A DNA stretch of 64,000 nt from Kofleriaceae bacterium (GCA_024762925.1 JANTGM010000005.1:59735-123734), one strand, 5' to 3'. Shown: positions 27,505-36,693, numbered from the stretch's first letter. Translations and numbers: made by a program. Notes: a model not told the origin generated them from the sequence alone.

Positions 27505-29211
27505 ATGCTAAAGCCAATTGCTGACTGGTTTGACGAGAGAACAGGCTATCGGGCGAGCATTGCCTCGGCTCTTGATGAAGAGGTGTTGGGCGGGGCGCGC
27601 TTTGCCTACGTCTTTGGATCCGTTCTGACGTTTCTCCTGGTGCTTCAAATGACCACCGGGGTGTTCCTGGCGATGTACTACAGCCCGTCGAGCACTGATG
27701 CGTGGGCCTCCGTGGCATTTCTCAACGACCAGGTCAGTGCCGGCTGGTTCATTCGTGGGCTGCATTCTCACGGGGCCTCGGCGATGGTCATCGTCTCTGG
27801 CTTGCATCTTTTCCAGGTCGCGGTCTTTGGAGCCTACAAGAAGCCACGGGAACTCAACTGGATTGTCGGTGTGCTCATGCTGGGGCTGCTCTTGGCGTTT
27901 GCGCTCACAGGCTACCTGCTGCCATGGGATCAAACGGGCTATTGGGCGACGCAAGTTGCGACGGGAATCGCCGGCACGGCACCGGTAGCTGGCCAGCAAG
28001 TCCAAGAGGCCATGCAAGCGGGCAATGGCTATGGCAATCTCACCATCACGCGCTTCTTCGCACTGCATGTCTTTGTCCTACCCGCGCTGATGGTTGGGCT
28101 CACGGTGCTGCACATCGCGCTCTTTCGAAAGCACCATCAAACACCGCCGTGGTGGCTTGACGAGAAGGAACTCAAACGACGCGCGCAGCCGTTCTGGCCC
28201 GATCAGATGTTCAAGGACATCTTGGCTATGGCGCTTGTCTTCGCCGTTCTCATTATCGTGAACTTTAAGACGCATGGAGCTCCACTCGATGCTCCGGCGG
28301 ATCCTTCAACGGCATTTGACGCGCGCCCTGAGTGGTACTTCCGCTCGCTCTTTCAGGGACTCAAGTACTTTCACGGCATCCTTGAAGTCATCGTGGCTCT
28401 TGGGGCTCCGGTTGTGGCCGGCGGTGCCTTGCTCGTGCTCCCATTTGTGGACCGTGGCCCCTCCAACAATCCCCAAAAGCGCGTGCCATATCTCGCTGTG
28501 CTGGCTGTTGGCTTCTTCGTTGCAGCGGGGCTCACGGTTGTCTCCTTCGTGGAAGACCGTGGCAGCGAAGAGTTTCAGGAAGCTCACGCCGTAGCTCATA
28601 AGAGTTCGCAGAAGGCGCGGGCACTGGCCAAAACGTACGGCGTTCCGCCAGAGGGTGGTGCCGCAGTCTTTACCCTCGAGCCCGGCTACCTGGGCAAGAA
28701 GATCTTTGACCGCGACTGCGCTGCGTGTCACGCGGGAAAGGTGACGGATCGGCAAGGGCCCGAGATTCTCGCCGGCTTCAATTCGCGTCAGTACATTTCT
28801 GATCTGCTTCGCAACCCTTCAGCCAATCGGTTCTTTGGCCCAACCAAGATCGACGACATGAAACCCGTGACTGAAACGGGTGAGGACTTCAGCGCCTTGG
28901 TTGAGCTTGTGTACGCACAGACAGGGGCAGACGATGCCAACGCAGATTTGGTCGCGAAAGGGCAGGCACTCTTTGACGATGGATCGTGCAGCGACTGCCA
29001 CTCGATCGATTGGGACACCGAAGAAGACATCGGACCCAATCTTGGTCGTCGCGGCAATCCCGCGATGCTGCGAGAATTCATCGTCAACCCCGGGCACCTT
29101 CGATGGTTCGGGGAGAAGAACGAGATGCCTGCAAGCAAGGACAAGTACACCGATGCCGAGCTCGATGAGTTGGTCGGCTATCTAGTTGGCCTGCGCACGC
29201 TCGGCAAGTGA
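27505..29211 (+). CDS. Cytochrome b fused to a two-haem cytochrome c domain
   Basis: The protein is 568 aa from ATG 27505, with GGAG six bases upstream. The first ~370 residues are a full cytochrome b: haem-ligand His pairs in the helix reading HSHGASAMVIVSGLHLF and in FFALHVFVLPALMVG..HIALF, the PEWY quinol-site motif, and about eight helices. The C-terminal ~190 residues are periplasmic with two CXXCH sites (CAACH about 405, CSDCH about 495) and Met candidates (NEMPAS). Together with the Rieske protein this gives a two-gene quinol:cytochrome c oxidoreductase without a separate cytochrome c1. Fusion of b and c parts is known in other bacteria, for example some Actinobacteria-unrelated b6-type complexes; the two-haem tail here is notable. 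Confidence 0.92.
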   Translation: MLKPIADWFDERTGYRASIASALDEEVLGGARFAYVFGSVLTFLLVLQMTTGVFLAMYYSPSSTDAWASVAFLNDQVSAGWFIRGLHSHGASAMVIVSGLHLFQVAVFGAYKKPRELNWIVGVLMLGLLLAFALTGYLLPWDQTGYWATQVATGIAGTAPVAGQQVQEAMQAGNGYGNLTITRFFALHVFVLPALMVGLTVLHIALFRKHHQTPPWWLDEKELKRRAQPFWPDQMFKDILAMALVFAVLIIVNFKTHGAPLDAPADPSTAFDARPEWYFRSLFQGLKYFHGILEVIVALGAPVVAGGALLVLPFVDRGPSNNPQKRVPYLAVLAVGFFVAAGLTVVSFVEDRGSEEFQEAHAVAHKSSQKARALAKTYGVPPEGGAAVFTLEPGYLGKKIFDRDCAACHAGKVTDRQGPEILAGFNSRQYISDLLRNPSANRFFGPTKIDDMKPVTETGEDFSALVELVYAQTGADDANADLVAKGQALFDDGSCSDCHSIDWDTEEDIGPNLGRRGNPAMLREFIVNPGHLRWFGEKNEMPASKDKYTDAELDELVGYLVGLRTLGK

Positions 29212-29364
29212 TGTGGACACTCAGCGCAGAGTGCGCGAACACCTCGGAGAGCTGTGGTGAATGTCGGTTCGTCCCCGAATACGTGACCAGGATCGCGTAG
29301 AAGGCCCAAATCCCCAGATCATTGGTTCAGGGATCCTTCGGCAAATATCTGTGATCACTGGCCA

Positions 29365-29394
29365 TTGACAGCCTTCTCACAGCAGCGAGAGAAT
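29365..29394 (+). promoter_or_regulatory. Candidate promoter upstream of the YXWGXW gene
   Basis: A perfect TTGACA (29365-29370) is followed after 18 bases by GAGAAT (29389-29394), four of six against the -10 consensus. The ATG is 91 bases downstream. The rest of the 274-base interval after the cytochrome gene shows no coding frame. Confidence 0.35.
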
Positions 29395-29485
29395 TCGATT
29401 GATTCATTCGGGGGAATGCTCGTCCAAGCAGTGGGCAAGTAGTTGCCTGTCTTAATCTGGACCTAACACTAAGGAGATTTCTGCT

Positions 29486-30247
29486 ATGAAATGGAATTGG
29501 CGCAGCATGTTTGTAGTCGCCGGGCTTGGCCTCGGCGTTGGAATGGTGGCACCGAGTTGCGTTGTACGCGCTCAGGTTCGTCCCGCGTACGTGGTTGATC
29601 AACAACCGCCAGCACCTCGTTATGAGACCCCTGCTGCTCGAAGTGGATTCCTCTGGGTCCAGGGCAACTGGGAGTGGCGCAACAGTCAGTGGAAGTGGAA
29701 GCGCGGTCACTGGGTTCGCGTTCGCGCAGGACACACATACACAGCTGGTCGCTGGGAGCGCCGTGGCGACCGATGGCACTTCGTCCGTGGACGCTGGGTA
29801 GCTGGTGCTGCTGGCCCTAGGGTTCGCGATCACCGCACACCTGCTCCCGCACCGGGTCCTGTCGTTCGCGATCACCGCACTCCGGCTCCAGCTCCGGGAC
29901 CTGTCGTTCGCGATCACCGCACGCCAGCACCGGCAGCCTATCCGGTCGCAGCTCCACCCGCACCTCGCTACCAAACTCCGGCAGCACGAGCTGGCTTCGT
30001 TTGGATTCGCGGACACTACGAGTGGAAGGGTGGCGCGTACGCATGGACCAAAGGTCACTGGGAGCGCGCGAAGGCTGCTCAAGTATGGGTGCCTGGCAGC
30101 TGGGCTGCTCAGAACGGCCGATGGGTTTGGACTCCAGGACACTGGGCGGCAGCTCCGGCTGGTCCCAAAGTCCGCGACCATCGCACCAGGACAACGCCGG
30201 GACGCAAGAACGAAGTTGTTCCTGCAAGGCGTGGTGTACCTCGATAA
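29486..30247 (+). CDS. Exported Trp-rich YXWGXW-type repeat protein
   Basis: The protein is 253 aa; AAGGAG lies ten bases before the ATG. A signal peptide (about 1-30) has a possible lipobox near APSC. The mature part holds repeated Trp-rich units (GFLWVQGNWEWRN, YEWKGGAYAWTKGHW, GRWVWTPGHW) like the YXWGXW family of secreted proteins, and a central RDHRTPAPAPGPVV repeat. The protein is strongly basic and aromatic. Family members are envelope proteins of unknown role. A porin gene follows. Confidence 0.72.
   Translation: MKWNWRSMFVVAGLGLGVGMVAPSCVVRAQVRPAYVVDQQPPAPRYETPAARSGFLWVQGNWEWRNSQWKWKRGHWVRVRAGHTYTAGRWERRGDRWHFVRGRWVAGAAGPRVRDHRTPAPAPGPVVRDHRTPAPAPGPVVRDHRTPAPAAYPVAAPPAPRYQTPAARAGFVWIRGHYEWKGGAYAWTKGHWERAKAAQVWVPGSWAAQNGRWVWTPGHWAAAPAGPKVRDHRTRTTPGRKNEVVPARRGVPR
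29820..29935 (+). repeat. 42-bp in-frame repeat, nearly three copies
   Basis: GTTCGCGATCACCGCAC recurs at about 29822, 29864 and 29906, encoding RDHRTPAPAPGPVV in the YXWGXW-type protein. A fourth degenerate RDHRT lies near its end. Confidence 0.8.
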
Positions 30248-30375
30248 GTACGCTCGACAAGTACGCTCGGTAAGTAAACCTCGTAGCGAAACCCGCTACC
30301 CAAATGCTGTTATCGTTGGCGCTCCGGCTTTGGCCTGGGCGCCACGATTCTTTTCGGCAATAGGTTTGGTACTCG

Positions 30376-31899
30376 ATGCATTTTTCAAAACTCGCGACAT
30401 CTCTGGTATTGGCTCTTGGTCTGGTGGCTACCAGCAGTGATGCCTTGGCTCAGCCCAAAGGCGGCGTGCAAGCAGAACTAACTGCCATCAAGGAAGAACT
30501 CACCACACTGCGGGAAGTTGCTGCGGCGGCCCCAACAATGGCGCAAGCGGTGCAAGAACTCAGTTCTCGCGTCGCGCGAATCGAAATGGAAATCGATGCA
30601 AAGATGCGGGCCGCCAAGAGCATGCCCGAGACCATCGAGTCCATTGACGTGCTCAAGGACCAAGTCGAGACCCTGCAAACCGATCTTGAGTACTTGCGCA
30701 CAGCGATCGCAAACGTCGAGCAACCCGCAGCTGTGCCAACCGGTGGAGGGGCAGCAGAGCACGACGATGGCATGAAACTCACAACGGGAGATGGCCGCTA
30801 TGAGATGACCATTTGGGGGTACTTGCAGCCGCGCTACCAAGTCGACCTCCCAGAAGACTTCTCAAGTGTCGATTCCGCCGGATTCCAATTGCGCCGAGCT
30901 CGAGTCGGACTGCGTGGTCAGCTCGGCAGCGAACGACTGCGGTATCAGTCTCTGGTGGAGCTTACCGGTAGCGCTGCGCCGCTACTCGACTACTTCATGG
31001 ACATGCGCTATCGGGAGGAACTCACAGTGCGTGTGGGGCAAAGCCGGCTTCCCTACACGCGCTCGTTCTTGGCGGAACCCAATCAACGAGCCTTCTTTGA
31101 ACTCAGTACAACGCAAGATGCTCAGCGCTATGATCGAGATCTTGGAGTTTGGGCCCTAGGAAATGTTCTGGACGGAAAATTGCGCTACCAAGCTGGCGTC
31201 GCTAACGGTGCTGGGCCCAACACTCGCAACACCAACATCGACATGGCAGTCTCTGCCCGCCTTGAAGGGGTCATACTTGGCGATTACATCGCGCCAGGAA
31301 CTGGAGATGTGGATGATAGCGACGAGCTTCGCCTCACAGTTGGCGGTGCCTTCGTGCATGACTTGGTGCAGATGCCATCGGAAATCGCTGGCATCGAAGT
31401 GGAAAATCGTGACGTGGATGGGGATGGCGTTGTCGACAATGTGCGATCCGTTAGCTCCGCCATCGACGCTCAACTTCGCTACAAGGGCTGGGATCTGGCG
31501 ATCGAGGGCACTTGGCGTCACGAGCGCTGGGGGGCGATCCTTCAGCACGATGACAACGCGAACCTAGCCACTGCGGTGGATGCCAGCAGCGCTGGAATTC
31601 GAAACTACCTCGGCGTCACTGCAGAAGCCTCATATTTTGTCTTACCCAAGCGTTTACTGGTCGGGACTCGCGTGAGCCATGGACGACTCCCGCTCTTGGG
31701 GCTCGGAGGTCGTAGCGTCGTAGACCCGCCGCCAGCTCAGCGCGCGCTACAAATTGATGGCTTGGTACAGCTCTATCGAGATGGCTACAGGCGTGTCGGT
31801 TTTATGTACAGCATGATCAATTTCAACGCCAAAGACGGCGCAGATCCTGCGGATGATATCAGGCACCACTTTCTGTTGGAGGCGCAACTGGTTCTCTAG
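30376..31899 (+). CDS. Phosphate-selective porin O/P-like outer-membrane protein
   Basis: The protein is 507 aa. A signal peptide ends DALAQP. A coiled-coil of about 100 residues (ELTAIKEELTTLREV) is followed by a linker and a beta-barrel beginning WGYLQPRYQVD with the FQLRRARVGLRGQL strand typical of OprO/OprP-type porins, and ends in an aromatic/Leu strand (FLLEAQLVL). It is probably a trimeric anion channel; the coiled-coil may touch peptidoglycan. Phosphate specificity is inferred from family only. It lies 128 bases after the YXWGXW gene. Confidence 0.82.
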   Translation: MHFSKLATSLVLALGLVATSSDALAQPKGGVQAELTAIKEELTTLREVAAAAPTMAQAVQELSSRVARIEMEIDAKMRAAKSMPETIESIDVLKDQVETLQTDLEYLRTAIANVEQPAAVPTGGGAAEHDDGMKLTTGDGRYEMTIWGYLQPRYQVDLPEDFSSVDSAGFQLRRARVGLRGQLGSERLRYQSLVELTGSAAPLLDYFMDMRYREELTVRVGQSRLPYTRSFLAEPNQRAFFELSTTQDAQRYDRDLGVWALGNVLDGKLRYQAGVANGAGPNTRNTNIDMAVSARLEGVILGDYIAPGTGDVDDSDELRLTVGGAFVHDLVQMPSEIAGIEVENRDVDGDGVVDNVRSVSSAIDAQLRYKGWDLAIEGTWRHERWGAILQHDDNANLATAVDASSAGIRNYLGVTAEASYFVLPKRLLVGTRVSHGRLPLLGLGGRSVVDPPPAQRALQIDGLVQLYRDGYRRVGFMYSMINFNAKDGADPADDIRHHFLLEAQLVL

Positions 31900-32005
31900 A
31901 GGCTCGGACGACTGAAAGATCGTTGACCGTTCCACACGCTGGGAGAGAACGAACGGCGAAGGCATCGGTGGTGAAGGCCAACCTACGGGACCTATCGCCA
32001 AGCCT

Positions 32006-32032
32006 GGCCTCTGCCTGCCTCAGCTAGAGGCC
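32006..32032. terminator. Possible hairpin between convergent genes
   Basis: GGCCTCT (32006-32012) pairs perfectly with AGAGGCC (32026-32032), loop 13 bases. It overlaps the stop codon of the minus-strand regulator. No T-tract follows. Confidence 0.3.
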
Positions 32033-33343
32033 GTACTTCTTGAGTTTCTCGTAGAGCGTCGAGCTGGCAATGCCCAAGGCCTTTGCTGCACGGGTCTTGT
32101 TGCCATCACAATCGATGAGCGTTTGCTTGATAGCGTTGGCCTCGATGGAATCTAGGGTGCGTCCCGCGAGTGGAAGGTTGTCGAGAGTCTGAGCGCGCTT
32201 GTTTTTGGGGGAGGCGTTGAAAACGTCGCTCGGTTCAAGATGTTCGTTCTCGGAAACCGCGGCGGCAAGGGAGATGACGTTTTTCAGCTCGCGAACGTTG
32301 CCAGGCCATGGGTGCGCTCCAAGCAGCGCGATGGCTGCATCGGAGAAGGTCACCGGACGGGGCAGGTCCTTGGCAAACGCTTCGATGAGCACAGGAATGT
32401 CTTCACGGCGATCGCGAAGTGGAGGCACGCGTACGACTGCAACCCCAAGGCGAAAGAAAAGGTCTTCGCGAAATCGACCCTCGGCAACTTCGGTGGTGAG
32501 CTCGCGATTGGTTGCGGCGATGATGCGGACATCAACGGGTATCTCCGCGGTTCCACCAAGACGCACTACGGTGCGCTGCTCTAGAGCGCGCAAGAGCTTG
32601 GGCTGAAGATCCAAACTGAGTTCGCCAATCTCGTCGAGAAAGAGTGTGCCTTTGTCGGCGGCTTCAAACTGTCCCTGCTGGTCCGAGACTGCACCGGTGA
32701 ACGAACCCTTTGTGTGACCAAAGAGGCGCGATTCAATCAACGTGGCTGCCACAGCTCCAGCGTCAAAGACGACAAAGGGATTGTTCCTGCGAGTGGAGCG
32801 GCTGTGCAGTGCTCGAGCCAGAACGTCCTTGCCGGTGCCCGTTTCGCCAATCAGCGTCACGGAGAGGTCGGTCTGTGCAAGTCGCTCCAGGAGAGCGAAG
32901 AGCTTGCGCATGGCTGGCGAGACACCAACAGCATTTCCAAAATGCGTAGGCTCCGCTCCTGTGACTTGAGCGTCTTGTTCCTCCTCCGATAGGAAATACA
33001 GGTCGCTCTCGCCCAGGCGGATTGTGCTGCCGTGAAGAAGCAGCCCACTCTCCATAGGCACGCCTCCGACGATCGTTCCGTTGCGACTTCCTAGATCGCG
33101 AATGTGTACGCCGGCGGAGGTACGCCGTACTTCACAGTGACGTCGGGAGACGGACGGATCGGTGAGCACAATATCTGCAGTGGGATCCTTGCCAATGACA
33201 ACTGCTGAACTGCCCACCGGAAATCGTTTCTCGTTGGCTGTGCCGAATGCGACAAGCAGCGTTCCTGTCTTCGCCGAACGAGGGACCGCGTCCAAGAGCA
33301 GCGTTTCATCGTTGCGGTTGCGACGGCCCAAAGCAGGGTGCAT
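32024..33343 (-). CDS. FHA-domain sigma-54-dependent activator
   Basis: The protein is 439 aa. An FHA domain (about 35-115; SRRHCEV, GSRNGT) replaces the receiver usual in NtrC proteins. The AAA+ domain has Walker A GETGTGKD (166-173), the sigma-54 contact loop GSFTGA (213-218, a Ser variant of GAFTGA) and Walker B GTLFLDEIGE. A Fis-type helix-turn-helix ends the protein (KTRAAKALGIASSTLYEKL). FHA domains bind phospho-Thr, so a Ser/Thr kinase probably controls it; this is a myxobacterial hallmark. Its targets are unknown; it is convergent with the porin gene. Confidence 0.93.
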   Translation of the reverse strand: MHPALGRRNRNDETLLLDAVPRSAKTGTLLVAFGTANEKRFPVGSSAVVIGKDPTADIVLTDPSVSRRHCEVRRTSAGVHIRDLGSRNGTIVGGVPMESGLLLHGSTIRLGESDLYFLSEEEQDAQVTGAEPTHFGNAVGVSPAMRKLFALLERLAQTDLSVTLIGETGTGKDVLARALHSRSTRRNNPFVVFDAGAVAATLIESRLFGHTKGSFTGAVSDQQGQFEAADKGTLFLDEIGELSLDLQPKLLRALEQRTVVRLGGTAEIPVDVRIIAATNRELTTEVAEGRFREDLFFRLGVAVVRVPPLRDRREDIPVLIEAFAKDLPRPVTFSDAAIALLGAHPWPGNVRELKNVISLAAAVSENEHLEPSDVFNASPKNKRAQTLDNLPLAGRTLDSIEANAIKQTLIDCDGNKTRAAKALGIASSTLYEKLKKYGL

Positions 33344-33499
33344 CGTAGCAGGGAGAAGCCCGATAACGGTGCTCGAGAATCAGAAGGTCGACTAGCCAGG
33401 GGCTCCGGGAATCGGAGACCTGCCTGGAGGAAATTTCCCCCCGGAGCAAGTGTTTACAGTAGGTTATGGGGGCGGCACAACTCTTGGAGTACGGTGGGC

Positions 33500-34387
33500 A
33501 TGCTTCGGACCAAGCACTGCGATTCCGCCCTCACCATGGCCCTCTGCACGACCCTTGCCGCCCTCACCACAAGCTGCGGATCGGTCCAACCGGGGCCCAG
33601 TGCTCCAACAGCCAGTGCTCCAACAGCCAGTGCTCCAACAGCCAGTGCTCCAACAGCCAGTGCTCCAACAGCCAGTGCTCCAATGGCACCCATCGTCACC
33701 AAAGCCGAGAGCAGCCCCTCCCAAAGCACAAGAGCCTCGCGGGCGATTCAACTCACGATGCTCGACGCTCCAGAGTTCGAGTCCACAGCCTTCCAGGGGC
33801 GAGAGCTAGAGGCCGCAACACTCGCAGTGTACTCAGGGGTGGGAGGCACTAGGAACTATTCTGAGCATGCCGAGCCCGTCTTGGTGTCGCTGCAGCTCGG
33901 GCCAAGAATGGCGACCCACGAGTTCTCCATTGGACTCGATGGCACAGTCTCAGGGGCGGAGCTGAAGCAACTCCGGCGTCTCTTTCGCTGTCGGCGCTCA
34001 GGTCGAACGCATCGAATCAGCAAGGGGCTTCTCGCCAAACTCGCAGATCTATCCAATCACTATGAGGGCCGAACGATCGAGGTCGTTTCTGCGTATCGCC
34101 ATGGTGAGAATGCCAAGGCTGGATCTCGCCATCGCCATGGGAGAGCAATTGATATCAAGGTGGATGGGGTTCGCGCCGCCCACGTTCGAGACTACTTGTG
34201 GAGTCGATATGATGCGGAAGTTGGCGTGGGCTTTTACCGCCAGCAGCAGTTTGTCCACCTCGATCATCGAAAGAACTACCCAGCCACCGCGTGGACGCAA
34301 AGGCACCACAACGGACAAAACAACTACAAGCCGCGATGGTCGCGAGTGGCCAAGCGGGCTGAGCTCGCTGTAGCCATTTCCGAGTAG
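33500..34387 (+). CDS. M15/DUF882-type peptidase-like lipoprotein
   Basis: The protein is 295 aa from ATG 33500 with GGTGGG just upstream; a longer frame back to 33338 looks non-coding. The lipoprotein signal ends LTTSC. A repeated APTAS linker follows, then a central region and a C-terminal DUF882 / peptidase M15-like domain with zinc-ligand pattern RHRHGRAIDIKVDG and HLDHRKN, and the preceding VVSAYRHGENA. Relatives include L,D- and D,D-carboxypeptidases acting on peptidoglycan. It probably acts in the periplasm, tethered to a membrane. The 3' end is part-duplicated downstream. Confidence 0.85.
   Translation: MLRTKHCDSALTMALCTTLAALTTSCGSVQPGPSAPTASAPTASAPTASAPTASAPTASAPMAPIVTKAESSPSQSTRASRAIQLTMLDAPEFESTAFQGRELEAATLAVYSGVGGTRNYSEHAEPVLVSLQLGPRMATHEFSIGLDGTVSGAELKQLRRLFRCRRSGRTHRISKGLLAKLADLSNHYEGRTIEVVSAYRHGENAKAGSRHRHGRAIDIKVDGVRAAHVRDYLWSRYDAEVGVGFYRQQQFVHLDHRKNYPATAWTQRHHNGQNNYKPRWSRVAKRAELAVAISE
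33597..33685 (+). repeat. 15-bp in-frame tandem repeat, six copies
   Basis: AGTGCTCCAACAGCC recurs at 33599, 33614, 33629, 33644, 33659 and 33674, encoding the SAPTA linker directly after the lipid anchor. Confidence 0.9.
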
Positions 34388-34461
34388 GGATTTCCGAGTA
34401 GGGATTTCCGAGTAGGGATTTCCTCGTTGGGATTTCCGAGTGGCCAAGCGGGGCGAGCTTG
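34373..34461 (+). repeat. 14-bp tandem array and copied gene tail after the M15-like gene
   Basis: A 14-bp unit (GGGATTTCCGAGTA) begins in the last codons of the gene and repeats at 34387, 34401, 34415 (variant) and 34429. The array runs into a 25-base copy (34437-34461, three mismatches) of the gene's own bases 34343-34367. This is a segmental duplication of the 3' end with internal slippage. Confidence 0.8.
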
Positions 34462-34661
34462 TAGTGGCGACAGACCGGCTTTGCTTGGGAACTCAAACCA
34501 AGCCAGACCCTGCGGTTCATAGGCAGACCTCGAATTCGCCTTCCAGGGACATTGTCTCCCGAAGCGATTCTTGAGCTTATTGTGCCCAGTTCGATAGGCA
34601 GCAGCGCCCTAAGAGCGGCCCATGAGGACAGCACCGCGAAGTGAGTGCCACCAGAGAGCCG

Positions 34662-34952
34662 CTAGCTGAGCCCGCTGATGACGCCCCCTGTCATCAGCGC
34701 AATGGCAGTAAGAAAAATCCCAACGACCAGTCGGTTGACACCGTTGCGTGGCATGGACTCTCCATCTACAGTGACTTCGCCGGTGACGTAGACTTGGGCA
34801 GTGGCGCGCATTCGCCGATCCGCGGTTGGGGCGGCCTGCATGCGGTCAGTGCTACGAGCGAGTTTTCGTCGCATCTCCACCACCTCGAACGTTGAGCTTG
34901 TTCGCCCAAGGCTCGGATTGAGCACAGCGGAACGGTGTTCTGCAGCTTGCAT
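34662..34952 (-). CDS. Small single-helix membrane protein
   Basis: The protein is 96 aa from ATG 34952, chosen because AGGAGGT lies ideally before it. A hydrophilic, Arg-rich N-terminal part (MRRKLARSTDR) precedes a short beta-like stretch (AQVYVTGEVTVDG) and one C-terminal helix (VVGIFLTAIALMTGGVISG), so it is a tail-anchored protein with its body in the cytoplasm. No family is recognised. Confidence 0.65.
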   Translation of the reverse strand: MQAAEHRSAVLNPSLGRTSSTFEVVEMRRKLARSTDRMQAAPTADRRMRATAQVYVTGEVTVDGESMPRNGVNRLVVGIFLTAIALMTGGVISGLS

Positions 34953-35113
34953 ACAGCACCTCCTGAGCACAAGTCATACCACCTTCTAGGTGCGCCCATG
35001 AGAGACAATAGCGCGTCATGTTTTCAGGCGCTTAGATGGCAGGAACCGCATATGCCGACCGGCCATGAAGGTTGCCAGCAGTTTGCAAAGCAGCTCGACT
35101 AGCCACCTAACGA

Positions 35114-35278
35114 CTAGAGCGTATCTCACAACCTCTTTGGTCGTCTGAGTCCCGCTCTGCGGCGCATCTCGGCGTCGCGAAACCTTGCCGTAGAGCGACT
35201 ATGCCTGCGCTCTCGCTCCTGGACCCGCTCTCAGCTAGGGCCCTCATACTCGGTCAGTGGTTATGAGATCCGCTCTAG
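35114..35278. mobile_element. 165-bp MITE-like element with 23-bp terminal inverted repeats
   Basis: The left end (35114-35136) and the inverted right end (35256-35278) match at 20 of 23 positions (CTAGAGCG.ATCTCA.AACC.CT). A TA at each end, inside CTAG, would fit a two-base TA target duplication with TIRs starting GAGCG. The interior has no open frame of note. This is the form of a non-autonomous derivative of an IS5/IS427- or IS630-like transposon; that assignment is inference. The right terminus overlaps the stop codon of the adjacent HEAT-repeat gene. Confidence 0.65.
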
Positions 35279-36693
35279 CGAGCTAGCAGCGCATCCGCAG
35301 CAGCGAGCCGGACATCAATGTTGTCGTCGCCAAGCGCAGCCACGAGACCGTCGCTAAGAACCTGTGCCGCCTTGTGGGCTCCAAGCGCCGCCTGCCGCTG
35401 CTCCGCACTCCCACTTCGAGCAAGCCGCCCAAGAAGTGCGATCGCAGCGTCATCCCCCTGCCGAGCCAGCTCGGTGGCGGCTGCAAGCCTTGGCCCAAGC
35501 TGGTTAGAGTCCAGAGCCGCTGATAGAGCCCGGTTGCCCGCGCTAGTCTCACCCAACCGAATCAGAAGTCGCGCCGCCGCAATCCGCACGTCTTCATGCA
35601 CGTCTGCAAGGCCACGTTTCGCGAGTGCCATGGCGTCGGCCTTGTTCATGACTTCAGCTGCGGTGTTCATTGCGGCTGAACGACTCGCCCAGTCTGGGCT
35701 CGCAAAGGCCTGCGCAACGACATCGTTCTGTGAGCGGCCATCGTGTTTGTAGAGGATGATCGCCGAACGCATGGCAAGCCCGATGTGTGAGCTGCCAAGT
35801 AGCTCTTTGGCGCGAGCAATTGCATCAGCTTCTGAGAACTTTTCTAGGAGCGCCAAGGCCGCGAGCTGGGCACCAGGGTAGGCGTCATCCAGCGAAGTCT
35901 GGGCAAGTGGGACAACGCCGTCGCCACCTTTGGCGAGCAAGCCTCGCAGCGCTCTTGACCGCACCTGGCCATCCGCATCATCTTTGGCCATTGCCATGAG
36001 CCGCGCTGAGTCTTTCTTGCTCTTCCAACTCGCGATAGCGGAAACGACTGCACGGCGGACGATGGGATCGGTGTCGGTAAGCGCAGGCACCAAGTCGCCG
36101 AGCGCCTTGCGTCCAATCTTCTTGGCAATGCCCGTTATCACCATCGCTCGCACACGAGGAGAGCTGCTCGCCAAGAGTTCAGTGGCAAGGTGAGGAGCCG
36201 CCGGATGTGATCGCATCAGGGCAACAGCGGCAGATGCAGCCACGAGATCGCTGTCATCGCCAAGTGCATCTCGAACTTCCGAGGCCAGCTTTTCTATGTT
36301 GTAGCGGGCAATCAGTGCGATGGTCCGCGACTTGATTTCTGGTGCTGGCACCTGCATGCCTTGCCACAATGTGGACACCGCCATGAGCCGATAGGTTTTG
36401 CGATCGTGAGCGCCACGCAGCGTCTTCCAATCCAGGTAGTGCTGGGCAGCCACCGCCAGCTCGCCTTGGGCCATGGCTGCACGGATTCGAACTCGCCATG
36501 ACGTGGGGTCCTTGGGATGCTTAGCGATACTTCGATCCGCGGCCGCGCTGGCTGCTTGATAGTCACCGCGCACCAAGTGGCGCTGGGCGGTGCGGGCGCT
36601 GTCGGGCGCGCCACCACAACTGGGCAGAGCTGGGACACTCATGGCCAAGACCATCAGGGGAAGGGCACAGCGAAGCAGAGAAAAACGTTTCAT
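35275..36693 (-). CDS. HEAT-repeat lipoprotein
   Basis: The protein is 472 aa from ATG 36693, with a lipoprotein signal ending ALPSCGG. A TPR-like N-terminal pair of helices (RGDYQAASAAADRSIAKHP) is followed by at least nine HEAT-like repeats (DPIVRRAVVSAIASW, DGQVRSRALRGLLA, HEDVRIAAARLLIRLG). Such solenoids are protein-binding scaffolds; it is probably periplasmic. The last repeat (NIDVRLAAADALLAR) stops exactly at the MITE-like element, whose first base completes the TAG stop, so the native C-terminus may have been longer. Confidence 0.85.
   Translation of the reverse strand: MKRFSLLRCALPLMVLAMSVPALPSCGGAPDSARTAQRHLVRGDYQAASAAADRSIAKHPKDPTSWRVRIRAAMAQGELAVAAQHYLDWKTLRGAHDRKTYRLMAVSTLWQGMQVPAPEIKSRTIALIARYNIEKLASEVRDALGDDSDLVAASAAVALMRSHPAAPHLATELLASSSPRVRAMVITGIAKKIGRKALGDLVPALTDTDPIVRRAVVSAIASWKSKKDSARLMAMAKDDADGQVRSRALRGLLAKGGDGVVPLAQTSLDDAYPGAQLAALALLEKFSEADAIARAKELLGSSHIGLAMRSAIILYKHDGRSQNDVVAQAFASPDWASRSAAMNTAAEVMNKADAMALAKRGLADVHEDVRIAAARLLIRLGETSAGNRALSAALDSNQLGPRLAAATELARQGDDAAIALLGRLARSGSAEQRQAALGAHKAAQVLSDGLVAALGDDNIDVRLAAADALLAR

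Noticed and set aside
29544..29560. Sigma-54-like TGGCAC..TTGC promoter
   Set aside because: The spacing is one base short of the consensus and it lies within the YXWGXW gene's own coding region.
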